Origin: Apiosordaria backusii
Lineage: Eukaryota; Ascomycota; Sordariomycetes; Sordariales; Lasiosphaeriaceae
Direction: 5' to 3'
Length of the DNA stretch: 64,000 nucleotides
Assembly: GCA_030549205.1 (NCBI GenBank)
Contig: JAUKTV010000003.1
Coordinates: 2,852,001 to 2,916,000 of the forward strand
Shown here: in pieces, positions 42,392-55,200 of the stretch
Numbering within the stretch: the first letter of the stretch is position 1
How the letters are laid out: each line of letters begins with the position of its first letter
Notes under the pieces: generated by a model
What the model saw: the letters and a program-made list of their open reading frames with translations, nothing else
What the model was told of the DNA's origin: nothing
Databases searched by the model: none
Made by a program: the position numbers and the translations under genes

Positions 42392-45300
42392 GATGAGGGG
42401 GGGCTTGAGCCAAATATAGGTGACCAGAAGTGCAACGAGGAGGGTAATCCAGTTAGGAGCCTTGCTGCCTAGACTTGGAAATGTGGATAGTAGGACAGCA
42501 ACTGTCCTACACCGAATAGATGAGCCAAGCAGTAATACGGGCAGGCAATGTGGCCTAGAGCGAGGGCATCACCACCAATGGGAGGTGTGAAAGATTTCAA
42601 GGCAAGAGTAGGTTTGAAGTTGGGAATTGGAATTTCCAAGGGCAAAGGCGAGATCGACAGAAGAGACGGGGACAGGAGTAAATATGGAAGACGCTCGGGA
42701 AGCTTACTCCTGGGAGTGTAGGCGCATGTCTAAGGGTGAGAAAGAGACTGTGGGTGGTACTCACATACGAGATGGTGCTGCACATTCCTCTCCTGGGTGT
42801 CTAGCCTGAGCTGAGTCGGGCAAAGCGTGGTGCTGAAGGCCGCAGAGGTGCATGGTCCCACACATAGAAACCGGGCCCAGGTGGGAGGAGGATGAACTAC
42901 TCAGCGCTGGACAAGCAGGTAACCTTGTCAAGGCCTCTTCCGACTGGCCTGATCTGTCCCAAAGCCATGGAGCCTCAGAGTCGTCGACTTGTGATAGGCT
43001 GTGAAAGATCGGACAAGTACAGTTTGGCGCACAAGCCGGGCAACGATGGAGTGGCGATCCACCTGTAGAGCGGCATGCTCAGTGTGTCTCGTGCATGCTG
43101 GATTCCAGCAAGATTGTGCCCCGGTTTGCAGGTGAAGTGTTGTGACAGGCTGGATGCGGGCATTAGAGGGCTGTGGTTGGTCTTCACACTGCATCACAGC
43201 TTGGCGGTCAACCTGCGGCTATCCGTGAGAACTTGCTTCTCTCACCTCAGCTTTGCTGGAGTTTTGAGGGGCAAGTCCACAGCATGATGCGCAAGGGGGG
43301 AGAGGAGTATGTTGTGCCGTGTTTTGAAAAGAAAAGAAAGCATTTTGGGTATCAATGAGTTGTCTGTTCGAGCAGTTAGCCAAACACAAGTCCAGACGGG
43401 AGCACTTGTGTAGATAAAGTGAATGAACTCCGGGCGTAACAAGCGGGGCAACATGCGTTGCTGACAACCATCCAATGTCGGCTCTGGACACAGGGTCGGA
43501 AGGGTGCAGAAGTTCCGAGCCTTGTGAGGGACAGCAACCAGTCATGTCCACGATAGTTTTCTCGGTCAGAATTGCCCTCAATGGCGCCCGGTGGGCCTCA
43601 CTCCCTCAACCAGAGATTCTGCCATCTGCCTTCTTAGACATGTACGACGACAATGTGTTTCGTAGAGAGCTCCTGCATGAGGCCGAGATGTGGAAGAAGC
43701 ACAGCAGATGCAGAAAGACAGGATGGTTCGATTCTGACCCTAGAGGTCGAGCCCGTCCGTGTCACTATGACTCGGGGATGGAAGCCCGGCGATAAAAATG
43801 TGTGGTTGACATTCCACGCTGTTGAATCCGATTACCCCGCATTTCGTACGAAGGTCGAGGGGCGGCTGCGATCCGGAAACATGATAGTGTAGAAAAACAA
43901 ACTAGATTTGAAGGACTAGCTAATCAGAAGCGGTAATCAATTGAGGCTTTGGGGCGTCTCTGATTTATTTGACCAATTCGGAGACGGGATGCCAATTGTG
44001 GAATGATGGTGATGTTCCTTGTGAGTGATAAGACGTGCAGTCGTGAAAAGCCCCAGTCACGGCTGTAATGACCATGGCTGTTGATGTCTGAATACTCGCT
44101 ACAATTAGCGGCATGAGAGTATTCGACAATATCAATAATATGAAGATGGAAAATGTGATGCTGTTGGCGGGGATGGGTTCTCAAGACGCTAGAAGCCATC
44201 GGCAATCGTGGCACCCCTGCCAGCCGACAGGGAGCGTTGCAACTGCCGCGGGGCCTGTGCCGTAATCGTGCAACGGGCCGGCAAGCCCAAGCGATCGAAC
44301 TTGGCCGCAAACAGGCAAGCTTCAACGCTCTCTCCGTCGACCTTCCCTTTTGGTTCGTGGGGAGATATCTCAGGTTTCTCTCCGTTTATCTCACAATGAC
44401 ACAGAAACGTCGAAGAACGCTCCAGATTCCATTTAATTATAGCAGCCACTTGCCGCCTCCTTCTCCTGCAGACCGGACATATCAACATTGCATCAGATGC
44501 TCCGGCAGCACGAACTAGGTGCGGTAAGCTGCGGTAAGGTACAGGCTGGCTAGCCTGCTACTGTTCGACGCCGAACACTAGCAGCGTCTCGGAACCGGAG
44601 GGGCCACCCCATTGGGGTCATCTCTCTTCTTCGAATCTGGAGCAACCCAGGTGCTGCGGTATGCGAGTGAAAGTATACTTCCGCTCCTGTGACGATTTCT
44701 TATGAACCAATTCAGAATTGAAGCCAGCCGTCTTTGCGCCATGTCAACCACTTCTTTCACACTTCATTTCGCCATAGCACAAATCTGACCAGCCGTCTCG
44801 CTTGTCCCACATTTTCCGGCGTTGCTCCCAGCTTGGGAATACTACCCACAGGCTCAAATCAACAGGCGAATCCCGACCCCGCGAGATATTGCTCTCTCTG
44901 CGGCCTGTAGATTGCAATGTCTGCCCCCAGATTCCTCTCTCTCCTGCCATCAGCCAAACGGCGGCTGTTCAGTCAAAAGTCTTCACCTTCTCAAGTACCG
45001 GAACGGGTGGGATGATGGCTCTCATGGATACCCAGGACAGCCCTCAGGAATTGGCTGTCTTCGGGAAAGCGGCAAGCTTTGGCCAGCTTCCAGACGAACC
45101 CAGTTCGCTCGTGTCCGTCCGACAACCGGTTTTCGCTTGGGGCCTCCTTGGGTGCTTGGGACCTCGAGACGAAAACGGGTATGTCAGGACGCTTGTTATA
45201 GCTGCAGCCAGACACTGCCGGACCATGAGGTTCCTTGGTTTGTCCGATGAAGTGATGGGGAACGGGCGAGATCGAATGTCCCAGCCAATGGACATGGTCC

Positions 45301-45890
45301 AGCCTGCACATCCCTGCCGCACACAGCGTCTTGCCAAGCGTGTTGATGCTCCCGCCAGCGCAAATCCGCCCGAAGACCCTGGGGGGTGTGGGAGGTGCGG
45401 CCAGGGCATCTCCCCCGTGAACAGCCAACCAATAGCAACATGCGCCGTCCTGCCCCCCATATTGAGTCCGAAACGGTGCCAGACTGTCTTGTTCCTGACC
45501 AGTCCAACCTTCGATTCTTGCGCGCAGTTCTTCCGGCTGTTTAACGAATCCGTGGCTGGGCCTGGGTGATTCTTGGAAGCAAGACCTGCTGCTGCAGAAG
45601 CGCACCTCTGATCTAACTTGTTCCTTTTCAGCCGGAGGACTGGAACCTTACCTGCCAATTACCCTTGCAACTATCAAACATCACCACACACGTACAGCAG
45701 ACGAGACCTGGATATCCTCAAGCAAACCTTCAACGCCATATTCTAGTTCGATTCGAGGAACTTCAGGCAAGGGGGTCGATGACTCCGCTGGTCACCATCG
45801 CCAGTCAATGAACAGCTGATGGTGTTGGCAAGCGGTTCATCTGATCCTCGGAACACCGCCAGCCAAAGCAATTGATATAACAGCACAACA
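42392..45890. other. Gene-poor region with only dubious open frames
   Basis: About 3.5 kb. The longest frames are 44802-45569 (+) and 45044-45658 (-), antisense to one another, with no domain. A coding-like fragment may be present at about 43475-43892 in two frames (ending NVWLTFHAVESDYPAF and on to a stop at 43892), possibly a relic. The 200 bases before 45891 should hold the promoter of the next gene. Confidence 0.45.
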
Positions 45891-48494
45891 ATGGATCTGC
45901 CACCAAACAAGGCCGATCAGCCGGAACGGAGGTTATCGACGAGAAACTCGCTAAGGATATCAGTCATTAGTGCAGATGAGGACCCAGAATTGGCTGCCAT
46001 GGGAATGGTGGCAGATGGATTCAGACCCGTCGAGTCCAGCCCCGAAGCACAACCTTCAACACCGTCGCTCGCATCCGGATCGAGTACTCTCCTTGGCGAT
46101 GGGAGCCCGGAGTCACTGCGAATAGGTCGCTCCCCCAGCATCTCGAAACCACCCAGACCGCAGGAAGCATTTTCGGCACGGCAAGATGGCTGGCCAGAAC
46201 AGGGTGATGACCCCGCCAGCTTGACCAGGCAACTGAGCGCATCTACCGAATTCACGACTTATCTTGCGCCAGAAAGCCCTTATAGGGGTCCGTCAGGTCC
46301 ATCACATCCCTACCAGATGTATCCACAGAACGTGAGGATGGCGAGGACAATGAGCACCACAACATCATCAACATTACCAGCATCAGAATCGTCGTACATT
46401 GGTCCCCGCGGCCCAAGCCACCCATATGGCTTGTATCCGCAGAGTGATGGAGTAGAAACGGGAGCTGCTCCAGATACAGCAATTCCTCTAGGGTTCCATG
46501 GTCTTCCCGATCAATACCGGCGGCGAGTTGGTGCAGATGGCGAAGAGGCTGGCGATATCATAGGGCCAGACGGTCATACCGAACAGTTGCCTCCGTACAC
46601 ACGATATCCCGACGAAGCGTATGCCCGCAAGGTAGCGGCTGCTGACGCCTCTACCCCGAGCGCAGTGGTACAAGAAACGACAAATTCAGCGCCAGCCGCG
46701 GCAAACACACCACCATCAATCACAACGTCCGGTTCCACGATTGTCGGTGCGGGAGGGCTTGGACTGGCTACACGAAATCCAGAGTTTGATTCCACGGACG
46801 ATCTTGGATCTCCACAGTCCCGCCACTCATCACGGAGTTTTACTTCAGACAGCAGCAATCGGGTTATTAAGCCCTATCAAGAGGTTGTGGGAGAAAAAGG
46901 AGAAAAAGGGCAATCAGCAGGGGGTTGGAAGCTATGGATGAGACGTAAGCTGTGGGGAATAGTACCATACTGGGCTCTATGTCTGACTTTGGCGATCTTA
47001 TTGGTGGTGGGAGCAATTTTGGGCTCAGTTATCGGCACATTCTTGTCGAGACAAAAACGGCCAATGCGAAAGGATGGCTCGTGGTGAGCATACCGAAGTC
47101 TTTGGATGTCTTTGGGTTTACTAACGATAACTCGTAGGTCGCCGATCAACTCGCCTGCTCCTACGCCAACATTTGGTGCCATTCCCATCTCGCCACCAGC
47201 TGATCTTCAGCCATTACCAGTGGGCACCTTTAGTATGCCACTTACTACTAACCGTGTATCCAACACCTGCTTCCAAGACCCGACACTCTCCCAAGCATGG
47301 AACTGTTTTCTCGTCATCGCAGGTTTGCATCTGACAATAGAGGAAAAGAATGGAGAGCATAGCTTGTCGCTTAACTGCAATCATTCTTTTACCTTATTGA
47401 ACAACGTCTACTCGTACGGTGAACAGCCACCCCTGATCGAGGAACCGGTCACGTTAGGGTTGGTCAACGACACTTTCGAGCCCACCCGCGGTCCAGCATT
47501 CTACAAGATGTTGACGTATGACAAGACGGTCATCCTTCCCGAAGCCGCCCTCTCCCCAACAACTCCTTCCGTCACAAAACGAAATATCCGCAATCTGGCC
47601 GCCATGTCGGATTTCAAGCGCAAGAATATTGCCAGAGCGGGTGACAAGCCATGGGTTTGCAGGTGGCCAGATACTTATCTCGAAGTGTTTATTTATCCCC
47701 ATCAGAACTCAAGTTGGTCCGGAATACCACCATTATCAGCAGGAGGGCCAGGCGGCCCCGGAGGTCCAGGACGGCCACCATTCCAGTCTTTCTTGACCTC
47801 AACAACAACAACATCATTATTTTCTTCAACAACATTACTAACAGAGACATCAACCCCACCACCCCAAACATCAACCTCATCAGTACCAGTAGGTGGTGAA
47901 AGCCCCAATAACCAACCTCCTCCCGCCGAAGGCGGCCAAGTTCCCCCAAACGGCGAGGGCGCATTTCCCACAAACACCAGACCAAAAGGGTACTGGCCTG
48001 AACCCCGCGATTCAAAGACACTTGGTTTCCCACCATCCCCAACGTCAACAGGAGGGCCAGGATGGGGATGGGGACCAGTAGACGAGAATTTTACGCCTCC
48101 CCCTCCTGGTTATCCCCGAGTGATCAAGCTGGCGGAACGAAGGGTTTCGACGACAGGGGCAAGGGTGCCGGAGTGTACCCAGATGGAGATTACGGGGTAC
48201 GCGCAGGAGGCGAAGGTGGTGACGGATGAGAAGGGAAAGCCGGTGACGATCAAGATTTTGGAGAATGAGCAGCAGGTTGTGGGGCCATTTGTGCGACCGG
48301 GGCAGGGGACTGGGGGGCCGGCTGGGAAACTGAGGGCCAGAGAGGGCACGCTGGAGAAGTTGAAGGTGAGGGAGGGGGAGACGGAGCAAACAGGAGGTGA
48401 AGGTGGGGAGGCGAATGGTGGCTTTCCGGCTGCTGCTGGTGGACCGCCGGCTGCGGATATGAGTCCTTGTGGGTGTATGTGGTTTGTGACGTGA
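45891..48494 (+). CDS. DUF7820-type single-pass membrane protein, function unknown
   Basis: 849 residues from two exons, 45891-47083 and 47138-48494; the intron has donor GTGAGC and a TTACTAAC branch point, and the junction restores Trp-Ser-Pro. The N-terminal about 365 residues are hydrophilic, Ser/Pro-rich and presumably cytosolic, and contain two similar motifs (PYRGPSGPSHPYQMYPQ and SYIGPRGPSHPYGLYPQ). One membrane helix lies at about 370-390 (WALCLTLAILLVVGAILGSV). The C-terminal half is extracellular-like: four Cys in the first part (NTCFQDP, WNCF, LNCNH, WVCRWPD), then a Thr/Pro/Gly-rich stalk and a tail ending near CGCMWF. The layout is that of a filamentous-fungus membrane protein family known only as a domain of unknown function (DUF7820, assigned from memory of the architecture). 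Confidence 0.8.
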
Positions 48495-49603
48495 AGGGGG
48501 CTCTTTTTCTCGAGTGTGGGCTATTCGTCTGTCGTTGGTGTCATTCGTATTTTATCACGTCCTATTTCTGGTTCGGCATTCAAAAATGGCATTTCACTTG
48601 GGGCGATCAGGTTGCAGGCGTTTGTATTTTGGGGGAACAACTAGTGGTGGAATTGCGAGTAAGCAAGCACAGTACATACAGGACATGACACATTTATGGG
48701 AATTTCTATGGAAAGGGATGGAAGGAATGGGGGGGAAGGGAGGTGTTATCAATATTCGTGGGTCGGAAACGTGAAAGCAAGGAATTGGAGGAAAACAGGA
48801 GGAGGGGAGCATACTTTCTTGACTGTCGCTTTTGGATTTGTGAATTATACATATAAAATTCCGCACACCGCATATTGTTTTTCATTTCTCTCTAACTCGA
48901 GACAGTTTTGAAAGATATTCGAGCGCACTTTTGTTATAAGCAGAGTTTTACGTTTGGGGGCTTGACTGCTGCTGTCGTTGGCTTGAAAATAGCTAGCTTT
49001 TTTTTGTTTCTCTGTTTATTCGTGGATACCAAATTTGACATTTTTTTCACTCTTTGTTTTACCTAGCCTGTTGATATAGGAAAACCATGGGCGAAAATAA
49101 AAACTTGTTTATTACCTACATACCGACTTGATAGGTATCTCCATAGGAGTTCAGTGATGAACTTTTTGAGTTTGGTACGAAATCAGTCCGGGACTTTCCA
49201 ATCTACCTCATGTTAAACAAATGTGCCTCAACAATACGATATATTGACCTTCTACAAGTTCACGAGATGCACCGCTGCAGTCATGCTTTTACATGCGTAA
49301 AACGATGTTACATGTTGAAATGTAAGGTATTTCAGCCTCTTTCTATCCGCGCTGCTTCATACTAGTCTGAGATAACCACCAGACAACACAAGAAAGCACA
49401 AAGATAAAGTTCTTTTCAAAACCATGCCGCCAAAAAAAACCATATAATACATACAAATCATTCCCATCCCCCCACACACAGTCTAGATACACCCTATATA
49501 TGATACCAGACTCCCATACCCCCTCCTCCCCTTCCCAGCCCTTTCCCTCTTCAACCCCTCCTTATCACCACATCCCTGAGCCACAACCTCAAGAGAAAGA
49601 AGC
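48495..49603. other. Convergent 3' region
   Basis: About 1.1 kb between two facing stop codons, T- and A-rich in parts (for example 48998-49050). No gene, RNA or repeat recognised. Confidence 0.5.
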
Positions 49604-51556
49604 CTAAGTCATATAATACTTCGGCCCCTCCCCCCCCTGCGGAACCTGCCAATTAATATCCTGCCTCGGCGCCTTAATATCGCACGTCTTGCAATGTATA
49701 CAATTCTGCGCATTAATCTGGAACCTCACCCCCTCCTCTTTACTCTCATCCTCCACATACTCATACACCCCCGCCGGACAAAACCGATTCTCCACCCCCT
49801 GCCACCTCGGCCACGTCTCCCTCGTGTGCTTCTCCCAGTCCCTCACCTGCAAATGCACCGGCTGATCCTCCTCGTGGTTCGTTCCCGTTCGACTCACACT
49901 GGTCAAAATATCAAAAGTAATCTCCCCGTCTGGCTTGGGGTACTCAATCTTTTTGCAGTCCTTGGCGTCCTTTGTCGCGGCGTGGTCCTGGGTTTTGTGT
50001 TTGAGCGTCCAGGGGACGCGGCCTTTGAGGATGAAAGCTTCGAGGCCGGAGTAGAGGATTCCTCCGTAGATTCCGAGGGGGGAGTGGAAACTAGGGCGCA
50101 TGTTACGGACTTCTTTCAGCTCTGACCAGATGGACGAGTTCCTCAGGGCGTCTTCGTAGTCATACAAGAAAATGGAGTTGGAATCGGGAACTTGTAGCGC
50201 GTTCCAGGCTGCTTCTGCGGCGAGCATACCGCTCTTCATGGCGTTGTGCGTGCCTTTGACCTTGGGGACGTTGACAAACCCCGCGGTGTCGCCAATCAAA
50301 GCTCCGCCTGGGAAGGCCACCTTGGGGATGGATTGAAACCCTCCTTCTACCAACGCGCGGGCGCCGTAGGAGATGCACTTCCCGCCTTCCAAGACGGATT
50401 TATACAAGGGGTGCTGCTTGAGCTTTTGGAACTCGCCGTAGGGGGACAGCCAAGGGTTGGAGTAGTCGAGGGCGATGACTTGGCCGATGGAGACGAGGTT
50501 GTCGCCAAAGTGGTACATCCAGGCGCCGCCGTAGGTGTCCATTGGCAATGGGTAACCCATTGAGTGGACAACCTTGCCCTTTTCAAACTTTTCGGGTTGA
50601 ACTTCCCAGACTTCCTTGATACCGAGGCCATATGTTTGGGGCTGAGAGTCGGAGCGGAGGTCGAATTTCTTGATTACTTGCTTGGTGAGGGAGCCGTGGC
50701 AGCCTTCACCGAAGAGGGTGACTCTGGCGTGGAATTCCATTCCGCGCTCGAAGCTGTCCTTTGGCTTGCCGTTGCGGCCGATACCGAGGTCGTTGGTGGC
50801 CACGCCTTTGACAGAGCCGTCCGATTGGTAGAGAACCTCAGAGGCGGCGAAACCGGGGTAGACTTCTACGCCAACCTCCTCCGCGCGCTCGCCGAGCCAT
50901 TTGGTGAATTCGTTGAGGGAGACAATGTAGTTGCCGTCGTTGTGCATCTGAGGCGGAGTAGGGCAGGGAATGGCGAACTTCTCGGTGAGGAACTTCATCG
51001 AGTCCTTGCCGGCGGGTGTTGCACCGGTGAACCGGTTCTCATTGTCTTCGGCTAACCAGTCCGGAATAAGCTCGTTGATAGCCGTGGGCTGGATGACGGC
51101 TCCGGAGAGGATATGGGCGCCGATTTCACCGGCCTTCTCCAGGAGGAGGACGCGGAAGTCATCGTTGCCGGCTTCGTTGGCTAGTTGCTTGAGACGGATG
51201 GCTGCTGAGAGGCCGGCGGGACCACCACCAATGATGCAGACGTCTACTTCGTCACTTTCTCGATCGATGCTCGCGGGGTCGAAGGTGTCTTCCTCGGCGG
51301 CAGCGCTGGAGTACAAGCGGGTGGAGGTCGTCGGGAGAGCAGCTGCCCTTCGAAGAGCGCCGGCGTAGGCTGTAGGGGAGAGATTGGGTCTTTGTAACCT
51401 GCTGGGGGTGGTTGACGATATGCTCCTGATCCCACGCGCAACCTGTGTTGTCCGTATCCTTGTTGTTGCCGATGTAGCTGTGAGAGATGCGGGGTTTGTG
51501 GCCGACGTCGCTGCCCGGCGGCAGAGGGTTGAGGTGAGTCGTGAAGAGGCCGACAT
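49604..51556 (-). CDS. CIR2: Electron-transfer-flavoprotein:ubiquinone oxidoreductase, mitochondrial
   Basis: 650-residue single-exon enzyme that passes electrons from ETF (fatty-acid and amino-acid oxidation) to ubiquinone at the inner mitochondrial membrane. The first about 85 residues are Ser/Thr/Arg/Ala-rich without acid residues, a mitochondrial presequence. The FAD-binding motif DVCIIGGGPAGLSAAIRLKQ is at about 105, then EKAGEIGAHILSGAV, GEGCHGSLTKQ, GLGIKEVWEV, the membrane and quinone-pocket region GGFQSIPKVAFPGG, and GDTAGFVNVPKVKGTHNAMKSG. The C-terminal 4Fe-4S domain shows FCPAGVYEY and INAQNCIHCKTCDIKAP, giving the four cluster cysteines. Length and motifs match the family; the frame is clean. 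The symbol follows yeast usage. Confidence 0.97.
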   Translation of the reverse strand: MSASSRLTSTLCRRAATSATNPASLTATSATTRIRTTQVARGIRSISSTTPSRLQRPNLSPTAYAGALRRAAALPTTSTRLYSSAAAEEDTFDPASIDRESDEVDVCIIGGGPAGLSAAIRLKQLANEAGNDDFRVLLLEKAGEIGAHILSGAVIQPTAINELIPDWLAEDNENRFTGATPAGKDSMKFLTEKFAIPCPTPPQMHNDGNYIVSLNEFTKWLGERAEEVGVEVYPGFAASEVLYQSDGSVKGVATNDLGIGRNGKPKDSFERGMEFHARVTLFGEGCHGSLTKQVIKKFDLRSDSQPQTYGLGIKEVWEVQPEKFEKGKVVHSMGYPLPMDTYGGAWMYHFGDNLVSIGQVIALDYSNPWLSPYGEFQKLKQHPLYKSVLEGGKCISYGARALVEGGFQSIPKVAFPGGALIGDTAGFVNVPKVKGTHNAMKSGMLAAEAAWNALQVPDSNSIFLYDYEDALRNSSIWSELKEVRNMRPSFHSPLGIYGGILYSGLEAFILKGRVPWTLKHKTQDHAATKDAKDCKKIEYPKPDGEITFDILTSVSRTGTNHEEDQPVHLQVRDWEKHTRETWPRWQGVENRFCPAGVYEYVEDESKEEGVRFQINAQNCIHCKTCDIKAPRQDINWQVPQGGEGPKYYMT

Positions 51557-52220
51557 TATGACACTCTCCTACTTGTATAATATGCGAGTCCAAACTCCCG
51601 GTCGTCAAGCAGGGGAAGAAACTATTTCGGCCGAGAGAAATAGACAGACTCTATGACCGCATACGGCCTTCTTTCAACAGTTTTTCTCAAACAAATTCCA
51701 CAGCCGGCAACAGGAACAACAAGACAGCAAAGGCGGAAGAGTCAATGGTATAGGAGGGAAGGAAGAAAGAGTCAACGGCCGGACTCAGTCACTTCGGCTT
51801 CACACAATTCAACCCTCTTCCACTCCACTTCGTCTCAAACAGAGGCCAGGGCCGGCTTCGATTTTATTTTTCGGCCAAGAGACTGCTCAATGACGTCCCG
51901 CTGGGGCGCAACCCTTCACAGCCAGTCAATCCTCTGACATTTGAAAATCAGGTGGGGCCTGCTTTCGTGGGGTAAAGAAGAAGCCCGTGCACCGCTTACC
52001 CGGCACCCGCCCTAACCCCGCTCAGCCGAAGAAAGCCGAATTCAGGGACCTCCTTCCTATCAGCCAGCACATCAGCCAGGTATAGACACTATTATTCTAA
52101 ATTACCATTATCTATCTATTATCTATCTATATCTATCCATCTCTTCATAATCATGATATATCCAAGCATATACACCCCCTCCACATATCTCTCCCTATCC
52201 AACTCGTCGCCTTAGATACC
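51557..52220. other. Intergenic: ETF-QO promoter side and hydrolase-CorA 3' side
   Basis: About 660 bases. A TCTA/TATC simple repeat lies at 52108-52142, close to the stop codon of the next gene. No gene seen. Confidence 0.5.
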
Positions 52221-55200
52221 CTACATCCTCCGGTTCTGATCCGGAATCTGATACCGAATATTCCTCTGCTGCTTCTTCACCATATCCCAAAAATCATACG
52301 TCCCATCTTTATTCCACGCCGTCTGCTTCTCCACATACTTCCTCTTCTTCTCCTGTCTCCTTCTCCGTTTCTTCTCTTTTCTCCACATCGGTTCTAGCTT
52401 CTGCGTGTAACCCTTCTTGACCGTTTTATACCCACCCCGCATCATCTTGTATATCCCCTTGAAACCTCTCTGAACCCTCCAGCTAAACGCAGCAACGAGA
52501 GAGAATATGATGAGTAGAGCAGAGGTAGGGAGGGAAATCCAGCCTACTTCGCCGAGGGTGGGCATGTCCTCGTCGTCTTGCCAGTTTGTGACGTTCATAC
52601 CAAACAAACCGGTGAAGAAGGTGAGAGGCAAAAAGATGACGGTGAAGGTGGTGAAGATCATGACGGAGAGGTTTTGGGAAGAGGCGAGCTCGGCTTGGAG
52701 ACGTGACCAGCGGACTTCGTCGACTTGGGCTTGGCGCTGCACCATTTCGAGCATTTTTTCATACTGTTTGTGGAATATTAATATCATTTTTCTTTAGTGT
52801 TTAGGGAGGGAAAGCTCACATCATTCCTAGTCGTATTCACCCTCTCAATCATCTCCGTCACCGTCCCCTTAAAGTCATCCAGGTACTCCAACGCGTCATC
52901 CAAAGGCTCCTGCCAGTTCTTCCTCGTCTCTTTACAATGCATCTCGTAGTAATCTTTCATCTGCTTGACCGTCGACTCCTGGTTCTTAAACAACGTCTGC
53001 AACACCGTCAACTCGTCCTTCAAGTCTGCCAACTCGAGTAAGGCAGACGTGTTTTCCCTGTTTTCCCTCTCGGACCTCTCCAGTTCCTTTCTGTGCCGCT
53101 TCTTGATCGATGCTGGGCTCTCGCCTTCCCAGTCGGAGTAATCTGTGTCCTCCTCGTCGTCTTCATCGTCCATGCTGAGGGATTGAAGCCGGAATTGCTT
53201 CATGTTGAGAGTCATTCTCTCGGCCAACATACCAATTGCTTCGTCGAAGAGGCGGAAGATTTCGAGGTCAGGGTGGGTGGAGCGGTCGAGGAAAACAATA
53301 ACGGCGTGGTAGACGATTAAGGCGGCGAGGTCGAGGGCGTTTTCGGTGCGGCCAGTGAGATCGCCGTTAAGTTCGTTGTAGACGCTATTGCGCAAGTCGG
53401 CTTGATGAAACAGCGTGCCTTCGGTTGGGGTGGAGTACCGACGGGGAAAGAAGGTGGTAAGGGTGGTCTTGTCAATAGACCAGAGCCAGAGTTGGTCGAC
53501 CATGAGGATGTAGCCATCTCGAAGCTCGGCTTCGGTTTCTCCTCCAGAGTCATCACCATCGGAGCCGGAATTGCTTCCCGCTGAGCCTTTGTTCGAGTAC
53601 ATGGAGCTTCCGGCTGGACCAGCCTGGGACTTGGTAAGACCCATGGGTGGCTTCATAAGGGAAAACGTGTCCTTTTTGGTGAGCTTGTAGAGCATTTGAT
53701 CATCATCACGGGAGTTGGTGTCCCGGAGGGAATGATGGCCGAACTGGTCCAATGTCCTTCGGCAGTTGAGAGGGGGGTCGAAGCCAATGTACTCCCAGAT
53801 CATTTTGAGTTCGAGAGACTTCTCATCCGCGACATGCTTAGGAACCGGCTTCGCCCTGCCACGCTCCCGACGGTCCTTGATGATCTTCCGGCGCCTGATC
53901 ATGCTCCGGTAAGTGTCAAAGTGAAGGTACGGCATATAGACAAACAGGCAGTTCGGGGTCAATGTAATTGGAAAAGTCGACGATGGACCAACCAAGGGGG
54001 TGGGTCGTGGCGAGGTCATGCCTGTGTTGGTTAAATATTTGCAGGTTGGTTTGAGAAATGCTGGCTGAGATTCTGAATGTCGGTTCTGAATGTGTTTGGA
54101 TTGCCAGTTATCGTAATCAAAGAGCTTGGAGAAATCACGGCCTTGAGTCTGTGAAAGAACATTGAAGATTTCCTGTTCATTTCTTTAGCTTTGTTGTTAT
54201 TGATAGCAAGGGAAAACCACATACCTTGACCCAAACAGGGTTGTTGAACGGCATATGGATCCATGTAAATTTCCTGAGCTGTGGGTTGGGTCGAGAAAAG
54301 CCGGCAGACGCCCCGAGTTCATGCTCTTTGAGCATAATTTCCGCCTGTTGCTTGGCCAATAAGTCCACCGTTAGAGGTCCATCTCCCGCAAAGTCCTTCC
54401 CTTGAATGAACAACGGGTCTGACATGGTGGTAGACACACTGGCCAAGCTTTCAGGGCTTGGAGGCCGTAGTTCAGGTACAGTTTGAGCCGGAACTCTCAA
54501 GAGAGCTGGTCTTTCAAGAGCAACAGGCGACCCGCTGATGATGATTTCGGGCCCTGCCCCAGCTGCTGCACCGCGCTGATGCCCAATGTCAGACTGATCT
54601 TGGTTGATGCCCAGGATGTTGGCATCAGCTGTTGTTTCGTGAGGCAACTGGGGTGGACGCAGGTCTGACCTCCCACCAGCACGGTTCGGGCTCCGAGTCC
54701 TTCTCCTTTTCTTCTGAGAGCGGTCACGTAGTCGCTCAGACAAGCATTTCTCTGGCCCTTTCTTCAAAAAGTCCTTGTAAGGATACTTTGTGGCATATAG
54801 CCGAATGATAGATCCTGATTCGGCGCTTGAGTCCAACCCCTGACCAGCGTAGTGCTGTGCGGCTGTCCAGCCATCTGGATCCTCGTAGAAACCAATAACC
54901 TCGACATGAACGTGGCTCTTAAGATAGAGCGGGTGATGAACATGATCACGGCTGAGTTCTGCCGATTTCAAAACTGCGCCCGCCAGGTCCCCAAGATATG
55001 AGACCAAAATTTCCTCATTATTTGGGCCGAACGCAGCTAGATGAGCATGGTCACTCTCGACACCAAAGACATCTTCTTGCCAGATATCAAGCAAGGCTGA
55101 TTTGACTGACACCAATGGGGCAGTAAACTGCACCTCATTGGTGAACTGGGCACCAGACCCGGAAAGTAAGCATTCTCGAGTCTCATAGAACGACCAGAGG

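Noticed and set aside
44802..45658. Two long antisense frames (255 and 204 codons)
   Set aside because: They overlap each other, the long plus-strand frame starts without ATG, and neither contains a recognisable motif; at most one could be real and nothing favours either.
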